Virus record (IMG/VR): IMGVR_UViG_3300025141_000712
Location: 1 to 24,571 of that record
Reading direction: 5' to 3' (one strand)
Source: a virus
Length of the DNA stretch: 24,571 nucleotides
Below are positions 19,211-24,571 of this stretch, piece after piece; the first letter of the stretch is position 1; each line of letters starts with the position of its first letter. The translations under genes and the position numbers were made by a program. The notes beneath the pieces were generated by a model. That model saw only the letters and a program-made list of their open reading frames with translations. It was not told the origin of the DNA and did no database searches.

Positions 19211-21808
19211 TTAATTATCTTCAGTAAACAAAGGATAAATTTTATTACCGGAACCTGCTTGTTCTCTTAATGGTGGGTTTGTAGAAGGGCCGTAAATAAA
19301 TAAATCTGAAACTCCTTTATAAGAAGAAATTATAGTATTTACCGTATCTATAGTTGCTTGTATTTCCGCTGCATCATCTTCTTCTCTATTTAATTGTTGC
19401 CTTCTAACAAGACCATCTTTTATAGTTATAAAGAAAGGAAGAGTTTTATTATTTATTTCTTCTGCAACTGTTTCTGGGCTTTTAAATAAACCAACCTCAC
19501 CGGGAAGAGCTTTTTCAAATTTTTCTATCACTCCTTTACCACCGCCTTCTCCACGGTCTACAATTACACTTCTTGCGCTTGATATAAAAGCGTTAGCACT
19601 TGTAGCTAAACCGCCTAAAGTATCATTAATTTCTTTTGGATCGTCAAACTTCCTACCTCCCCCTAAAAATTCAGATATTACATTAGCTGAAGATGCAATT
19701 CCTATTGCAACCCCCGAAGCTGGAAGATTGTTTGCATTTTTTTCCATATTTTTTACAGCTTGCATTAATGCAGTTTTAGATATATCCGGCGTTGTTCTTA
19801 ACCTAGGTTGAAACGTTTTGCCTTTACGATCTGGTGTATATTCTAGGTCTAATTCATCTGTAACAGTTTTTATTAAAGAAGAACTAACTTGACCCCCGCT
19901 TTCTATACGTTCTTTTATTGCGTTAATGTCTGCTCGACTCATTAATCCAGGTCTAGTTACTTGGACATTATTTTCGATTGTTGTTGTTGGTTTTGTTTTG
20001 TCTAACAAAGCCCTTCCAAAAAGATCTGTTGCAGTATTTGTGTCTCCTGAAGCATACATTTTCCTAATATCTAGATTAGAAAGTAACGCTCTCTCCCTTT
20101 CTTGCATTGTCGGCGCTAAATTTTCATACCAGTTTCTAAACCCAGCATCGTTTATTACTTTATTACCAGTCTCTGTAAATATATTAAGGCTACCGTATTC
20201 AAGCCGTAATTCCGCAGCTGCTAATCTAAGTTTGTCATACTCAAGTGCTTGTGAAATATCTAACAACTCTTTAGACGTTCTATCTTTTAATCCTTGCAGT
20301 GTTATCTGTCCATCAATCCCTAGTTCAGTTAAATCTTTCTCAAGAGCCATTTTTTCTCTGGCAAGTATCCGTGCTTGTTCTAATTGTTGTTCGTCAAGAC
20401 CTAATTTTGCAAAGAACTGTTCATCTGCTTGTTCTAATTGCTTTCTATCAAGGTTTATAGATGCAGCAAATTGTCTTTGTTGTTGCTCTAATCTTCCGGC
20501 TTGCAAGTACTTCTCTGCAAGAGTTTTTTGACTTAACAATGCAGATTTATTGTTATAATCAGTATTCATATTTTTTTCGGTATACCCTTGTAAGGAGCTG
20601 TCACGCTCTAATGTGTTTTCATGCATTACCGCTATTTTTGTTTGTTCTTGCTCTCCTATTAACACTTGCAGTTTTTGTCTTGCGTCATTAAGCATTTGCG
20701 TTTTGTTAAGGTCGGTGCTACTCCTTAATTCTGCTATATATTGTTGTAATGCATTTACATCATTAGCTAGTCTTGTTTGATGGTCCTGTGCGCTTTCTTG
20801 TACTTTTTTAGCTATATTTGCTTGAAACTCTGTTAAGCCTGTTGCAAACATATTACTAAGAGTTGCTGTCCTTTCTGCTCCTTTTTGCTTTCTTATATCT
20901 TTTTGTTCCTCTTGATAAAGTCCTGACGCAGTTTGAAGCGCCCCCATACGTGCAGCGCGGTCAGCTTCTGATGCTTGGCCTGCTATAGCAGTAATTTCTC
21001 CCGGCACAGGAGCAAAAGCACCTGCTAAATCACTAAGAAAATTTGCGCCAGGTTGGCGTGACCCTTGTGCAAGTCTTAATCCCGCCCCTCCAATAGAAGC
21101 CAATGCTTGAGCTTTTGCGACATCTTTATCAGGTTGCCCTATTCCTGTTTGAAAAGTAGGTAAAAGATTTGCATAAATATCTTGAAAAGTCCTTTCTTTT
21201 AAATCTGTCATTGGTTCTATGTTAGGCGCATCTGGTCTAAAAGAACCAAAAGCACTACCTTTTTGCATTTTACGAACCATACCACCCTCTGCCATTTGCA
21301 CAGGTTCTTCAGGTTGTCCTGCCATAAGCATAGACCCAACACCACCTGCCATATCTGTTGGCATACCACTTTCATCTTCCATAGCAATATCAGCTTCGCC
21401 CTGCATTAACGCATCTAATCCACCTTGAGCCTCTACGATAGCCATAGTCGGTTGAACCAAGGTCAATACAGAATCTGGGGTTTGCTCTGCATCAGGCTCC
21501 CCGACAAGTCCTGCAAGCTCGTCTCTGCGCCCTTCTACAGGAATTTCATCACCACGAATTGCGTTCATTAACTGTTCATAATCTTGTGCGGAATCCACTT
21601 GAGACAAGATACCAGAAACAAGCTCATCTCCTTCTTGTCTTTGTGCTTCTGCCATAACCTCTTCTGGACCGGGGGCCATGGGCATTTCAGCAGGGGGCAT
21701 CATCTGTTGGGGTGGAGGAGCCATCATCTGTTGGGGTGGAGGAGCCATTGGTTGTTGAGGAACCATACCACCTTGTTGCATAAACATTTTTCGTTTTAAT
21801 GGATTCAT
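19211..21808 (-). CDS. Large virion-associated protein with proline/glutamine-rich N-terminus
   Basis: This gene encodes 865 aa. The ATG at 21808 (MNPLKRKMFMQQGG) is preferred over an in-frame ATG at 21868, which lies inside the preceding gene. The order is: a basic KRKM start with QQGGMV; two exact 8-residue repeats (APPPQQMM); an acidic helical domain with SQVDSAQDYEQLMNAIRGDE; then AEGGMVRKMQKGS at about residue 173. A long Gln-rich coiled-coil section (about 300-500) and a mixed C-terminal half follow. No cysteine was seen. The coiled-coil middle and the position next to the 1424-aa gene suggest an internal virion (ejectosome) protein. No enzymatic motif is visible. It is probably in one late operon, 13 nt from its upstream and 14 nt from its downstream neighbour. 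Confidence 0.78.
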   Translation of the reverse strand: MNPLKRKMFMQQGGMVPQQPMAPPPQQMMAPPPQQMMPPAEMPMAPGPEEVMAEAQRQEGDELVSGILSQVDSAQDYEQLMNAIRGDEIPVEGRRDELAGLVGEPDAEQTPDSVLTLVQPTMAIVEAQGGLDALMQGEADIAMEDESGMPTDMAGGVGSMLMAGQPEEPVQMAEGGMVRKMQKGSAFGSFRPDAPNIEPMTDLKERTFQDIYANLLPTFQTGIGQPDKDVAKAQALASIGGAGLRLAQGSRQPGANFLSDLAGAFAPVPGEITAIAGQASEADRAARMGALQTASGLYQEEQKDIRKQKGAERTATLSNMFATGLTEFQANIAKKVQESAQDHQTRLANDVNALQQYIAELRSSTDLNKTQMLNDARQKLQVLIGEQEQTKIAVMHENTLERDSSLQGYTEKNMNTDYNNKSALLSQKTLAEKYLQAGRLEQQQRQFAASINLDRKQLEQADEQFFAKLGLDEQQLEQARILAREKMALEKDLTELGIDGQITLQGLKDRTSKELLDISQALEYDKLRLAAAELRLEYGSLNIFTETGNKVINDAGFRNWYENLAPTMQERERALLSNLDIRKMYASGDTNTATDLFGRALLDKTKPTTTIENNVQVTRPGLMSRADINAIKERIESGGQVSSSLIKTVTDELDLEYTPDRKGKTFQPRLRTTPDISKTALMQAVKNMEKNANNLPASGVAIGIASSANVISEFLGGGRKFDDPKEINDTLGGLATSANAFISSARSVIVDRGEGGGKGVIEKFEKALPGEVGLFKSPETVAEEINNKTLPFFITIKDGLVRRQQLNREEDDAAEIQATIDTVNTIISSYKGVSDLFIYGPSTNPPLREQAGSGNKIYPLFTEDN
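21698..21745 (-). repeat. Two perfect 24-bp tandem repeats
   Basis: Two identical 24-bp units (21698-21721 and 21722-21745) encode the 8-residue repeat APPPQQMM, and a partial third unit follows. The repeat keeps the reading frame, so copy number can change without breaking the protein. It forms a flexible proline-rich linker. Confidence 0.9.
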
Positions 21809-21821
21809 GTTACGTGTTCCC

Positions 21822-23000
21822 TTATCCTGAACCAAATAAACCAAGGTTTTTAGCGCCAGCGGCTGCACTTAATCCGGCAATTCCCAACCCTGCTACTTGT
21901 TGGAACGGAGAAGGGGAGAAAGTCGGTGTTTGTGTCACTGTTTGCTGACTAGACGGTATACCTTTGTATATGTCACTTAAGAACTGCAACTGTTGATATG
22001 GATACTGTTGTTGTTGAAGCTCTGTTTGGCGTGTTGCATCCAGAGCAGATTGACCAATACCACGTTGCAATGTACCTAAATTCATAAGAGTACTTATATC
22101 TTGGTTGCTAAGACTTTGTAACTGTTGCCCTAACCCTGCCTGCACTCCGCCTAACCCTGAAAGTTGTTGTCCTATTCCTGCAATACCTCCTGCAAGACCA
22201 GAAGCTAATCCTGCCTGACGCGCCGCTAAATCAGAACGGGCAAGCCCTGCCTGTTGTAACGCTCCTGCTCTTTGGAACCCTATATTACTTAGTCCCTGAC
22301 CTGAAGCCAATCTTCTGTTTTGCTCTTCCTGAAAAGCTTGTTGTGCTTGTTGCGAGGCTCTTCCATAGTCTTGAGCGTAGGCTTCTCCAATAGCTCTGGC
22401 ACGTTGTCCCTCTAATTCTGCATCCATAATGTCGCGTCTTGAACCGGAAAAAGCTCCCGAAGAAACAGCTTGAGCGTCTTGACGGTTTTGTGCCTGGTCA
22501 AATTGACGATTAATAGCGGCTTCAACATATTGTTGATACGGACTTTGAAACTGTGTGACACTTGAAGGGTCAAACTGTGCTTGTTGTGCCTGACGAATAG
22601 AAGCAATACCAGACTCTAGTTCAGGTGTTGCTCCTGCAGTTGGTAAAAGCTGTTCATAGCCTGTTTGAAGTTGTTGTTCTGACGGTTCCATAATGTCAAA
22701 GGCGCGTGTGCCACGGCCAAGTGTTCCTCTTGCCTGACCATATGTCCGTCCTGCTTCTCCTAATAAGTCTTGTGCATTTTGTAAGTAAGGAAGATAAGAC
22801 CCTATACCTACCTCGGCTAAGTCCATTGCCTGCATTTCCTGCGGGGATAACCCTGCAACTTTAAATCCCGGCGGTAAAACGCGATCTGACTGACGACTTG
22901 CAACAAGCGCCTGTACATCATCTAAAAGCGCTCTTCTATACGCCGCAAATTGGGGATCTTCTTTTACCGTAGTGGTTTGTTGGACAACATCTGTAGCCAT
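21822..23000 (-). CDS. Gln/Ala/Gly-rich virion protein, gp14-like ejection protein candidate
   Basis: This gene encodes 392 aa. The ATG at 23000 overlaps the stop of the gene upstream as TAATG. After a polar start come long helices rich in Gln and Ala (QAQNRQDAQAVSSGAFSGSR), with the S-G-A-F-S-G-S-R turn that recurs in phage internal or tail-tube-like proteins. A Gly/Ala/Leu-rich section follows (LASGLAGGIAGIGQQLSGLG), then a QQQ-rich part and a hydrophobic C-terminus (VAGLGIAGLSAAAGAKNLG). This composition, the size and the placement before two larger virion proteins recall the small inner-core protein of podoviruses (role of T7 gp14). That role is inferred from order and composition. No cysteine is present. 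Confidence 0.75.
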   Translation of the reverse strand: MATDVVQQTTTVKEDPQFAAYRRALLDDVQALVASRQSDRVLPPGFKVAGLSPQEMQAMDLAEVGIGSYLPYLQNAQDLLGEAGRTYGQARGTLGRGTRAFDIMEPSEQQLQTGYEQLLPTAGATPELESGIASIRQAQQAQFDPSSVTQFQSPYQQYVEAAINRQFDQAQNRQDAQAVSSGAFSGSRRDIMDAELEGQRARAIGEAYAQDYGRASQQAQQAFQEEQNRRLASGQGLSNIGFQRAGALQQAGLARSDLAARQAGLASGLAGGIAGIGQQLSGLGGVQAGLGQQLQSLSNQDISTLMNLGTLQRGIGQSALDATRQTELQQQQYPYQQLQFLSDIYKGIPSSQQTVTQTPTFSPSPFQQVAGLGIAGLSAAAGAKNLGLFGSG

Positions 23001-24571
23001 TATGCAACTCCCTCAAATTTTTTCATTAGACCGTACATTGTTTTAATACCGTCTTTGTACCCTCCGCCTGCAAGTTTACCCACACCTTCTACTGCATCTT
23101 TAGTAAAAACAAACTCACCAGGCATAAGATCTGCAGCAACAATATCACGTTCTACGCCAAGAGGACCGGGAACTTCTCCCGTTCTCCGTGGTCCGTATAC
23201 TTGTCCACCCGTTTCCATTTTTTGAGCAGCTCCTTCTTCAATGCCTTGCCTAAAACTGGCAACAGGGTCGGCAACTCTTGGAAGATTAGCCCTTGCAGAA
23301 GCAAGTCGTTCTGACGCAAGTTGCTGTGCTTGTTGTCTACGAACTATGTCGTCTTCAATTGCAGGGTTTTCTTGATAAAAAGGTGAATAATACGCATACC
23401 CTCCTGTTTCAACATTGCTTGGCGCTGTAATTGTATTGCCTACTGTAGCAGGGGGAAGTGGAGGTGGAGGCGGTGGAGAGGGTTTTTGACGCGCTATTAG
23501 TTGTTCTATATCTGATTCAGAAAGACCTAATTCTAACAAAGCTTCCCTATCAATATTAGGAAAGCTACCTTGCGCTGACATAGCTTGATTAGCTGTCATG
23601 TTATTTTGTGCGTTTGCGACATTTTGTGCATTTTGTTGTGTGTTAAACACACCTAATTGATTTCGCATAGCTTCTGCAATACGAGAGGCAGAAGCACTGT
23701 ATAAATTGTTTGGATCTGAAGCTCTACTTTCTTGTACACCAAGGTCAGCCCTTAATCTGCTTTCGTTAGCTGTTTGATAAGGAAGACTACCAATTGTAGA
23801 AATTAATCGGTTTTCAAAATCACCAAAAAGAGGGGAAGAAACAAATTGACTTTCTGTCATAGGATTAGGGCCTGTAGTAGCTTTTCTGTACTCCTGTGCG
23901 TACAATTCATTAAGACGATCTAGTTGTCCTGAAGGACTAAGCGTAGGGTCTATGTCAAATATACCCCCTCCTGTCTGCATTTTGCGTACTGGAAGAAGGG
24001 ACGCTAACCCGCCATCTCTGCCATAAGCTCTTCCGGGACGGACAATCGGGTCATAAGGTCTTCTTGTTGTAGGAAAGTCTTGGAAATTAACTCTAAGAGC
24101 CGCAATTTGTTCTGGTGTTGGGTCGCCGTAAATGTCCCCCGGATTATCCCCATAACCTCCACCACCCATAAGAGCAGCACCGCCTAAAGTTGCTCCTGCT
24201 GCAGGAAGAGCAGCTCTAAGTGCGCCCATTTTTGTAGGGATTAAATTTCCAAATTCATCCAATCTAAGGCCTTGCCCCCGCGTTGTAAAAGGAGTGGCAT
24301 ATGCTTTTATTTTGTCAACAAGACCAACTTCTGATTTAGGTATTACTTTTAAAAAATCTGCTGACGTTAATACTTCTGGATTTACGGCTCCTTCTGCTGC
24401 GGCTTGTGCAATTGATTTTTGTATAAAATCACTTTGTGTTGCTTTTGCTGCTTCTGCTGCTGCTGCTGTTTCTGCTGTTTTTGTTGCCGCTTCTCTTGTT
24501 GCTGCTGTTGCTACGTCTCCTGGTGGTAAACTTTGAAAAGGAAGTCTGTCTGCAGTTAAAACCCCCTTACC
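23000..24571 (-). CDS. Large virion protein, 5' end outside the window
   Basis: The frame is open from the window edge to the stop at 23000-23002, giving at least 523 aa. A TTG at 24262 is only an internal codon, because the upstream 103 codons contain no stop and continue the protein. The visible part has an Ala-rich helix (TETAAAAAEAAKATQ), a Gly-rich stretch with PVRKMQTGG, a polyproline run (PPPPPLPP), and a C-terminal domain with QKMETGGQVY followed by VAADLMPGEFVFTKDAVEGV. That last segment resembles a conserved end of marine phage structural proteins as I recall them; the function is not known. There is no cysteine and no enzymatic motif. The gene is coupled to the next by TAATG. A tail, adaptor or internal protein role cannot be separated from sequence alone. 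Confidence 0.75.
   Translation of the reverse strand, partial: GKGVLTADRLPFQSLPPGDVATAATREAATKTAETAAAAEAAKATQSDFIQKSIAQAAAEGAVNPEVLTSADFLKVIPKSEVGLVDKIKAYATPFTTRGQGLRLDEFGNLIPTKMGALRAALPAAGATLGGAALMGGGGYGDNPGDIYGDPTPEQIAALRVNFQDFPTTRRPYDPIVRPGRAYGRDGGLASLLPVRKMQTGGGIFDIDPTLSPSGQLDRLNELYAQEYRKATTGPNPMTESQFVSSPLFGDFENRLISTIGSLPYQTANESRLRADLGVQESRASDPNNLYSASASRIAEAMRNQLGVFNTQQNAQNVANAQNNMTANQAMSAQGSFPNIDREALLELGLSESDIEQLIARQKPSPPPPPPLPPATVGNTITAPSNVETGGYAYYSPFYQENPAIEDDIVRRQQAQQLASERLASARANLPRVADPVASFRQGIEEGAAQKMETGGQVYGPRRTGEVPGPLGVERDIVAADLMPGEFVFTKDAVEGVGKLAGGGYKDGIKTMYGLMKKFEGVA

Noticed and set aside
19926-20531. A 201-codon plus-strand frame across the virion region
   Set aside because: It is antisense to a convincing coiled-coil protein, Ser/Cys-rich as expected from reversed Gln/Leu codons, and has no ribosome-binding site.
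21806-21868. Start of the 865-aa virion gene at 21868
   Set aside because: That ATG lies inside the preceding gene. The ATG at 21808 lies just after the preceding stop, has a plausible ribosome-binding site and begins the conserved-looking KRKM segment.
23449-23480. Repetitive GGAGG/GGTGG tract as a structural DNA element
   Set aside because: It is simply the codons of a polyproline run in the virion protein.
24260-24262. A TTG start for the last virion gene
   Set aside because: The frame stays open for 103 more codons to the window edge and continues a plausible Ala-rich protein, so the gene is truncated by the window rather than starting here.
1-24571. CRISPR array, insertion sequence, integrase or attachment site
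   Set aside because: No regularly spaced repeats, transposase or recombinase genes, or tRNA-end duplications were seen. The only direct repeats are the short ones reported.

Overview
The window looks like part of the genome of a tailed, double-stranded DNA phage, probably podovirus-like. It is AT-rich, almost fully coding, full of short overlapping genes, and carries a phage replication module, a terminase small subunit, an endolysin with a tiny membrane protein, and very large virion proteins. The style of the virion genes (Gln/Ala-rich proteins with KMxxGG motifs, a cysteine-free giant protein) and the AT-rich composition suggest a marine phage of an alphaproteobacterium such as SAR11 or SAR116. 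That host guess is inference only. No integrase, tRNA, rRNA, insertion sequence or CRISPR array is visible.

Layout. (1) Positions 1-2680, plus strand: a train of small genes (57-102 aa), each opened by a near-identical ribosome-binding-site/start cassette that also encodes the tail of the gene before it. (2) Positions 2681-3457: a terminator, two tandem near-consensus sigma-70 promoters and a stand-alone gene for a cysteine-peptidase-like protein, followed by its own terminator. A 20-bp direct repeat lies at both ends, so this looks like a self-contained moron. (3) Positions 3363-4308, minus strand: a VRR-NUC nuclease and the terminase small subunit, overlapping out of frame by 143 nt. A leader with a promoter, nested hairpins and an intrinsic terminator precedes them. 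(4) Positions 4542-6062, plus strand: six small genes, including a DUF6378-like protein and a two-helix membrane peptide, closed by a terminator. (5) Positions 6094-12771, minus strand: a ribbon-helix-helix regulator behind repeated operator sites, then (read right to left) an unknown conserved phage protein, a putative single-stranded DNA-binding protein, an archaeo-eukaryotic-type primase, a UvrD-like helicase and a family A DNA polymerase. (6) Positions 12864-14321, plus strand: an SNF2-type helicase reading divergently from the replication operon. (7) Positions 14310-24571, minus strand: late genes read right to left, with four large virion proteins (the first runs off the window edge), then a small membrane protein and an M15 peptidase endolysin.

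The replication genes form a tightly coupled operon: junctions are TAATG overlaps or short gaps, and the strongest Shine-Dalgarno site stands before the DNA-binding protein. The virion block is probably the distal part of a longer structural operon whose portal, capsid and tail genes, and large terminase, lie outside the window. The most unusual features are the repeated start-cassette array with its duplicated unit at 1798-1870, the flanked moron, the nested terminase/nuclease overlap with its structured leader, and more than 3,000 residues of consecutive virion protein without a cysteine.
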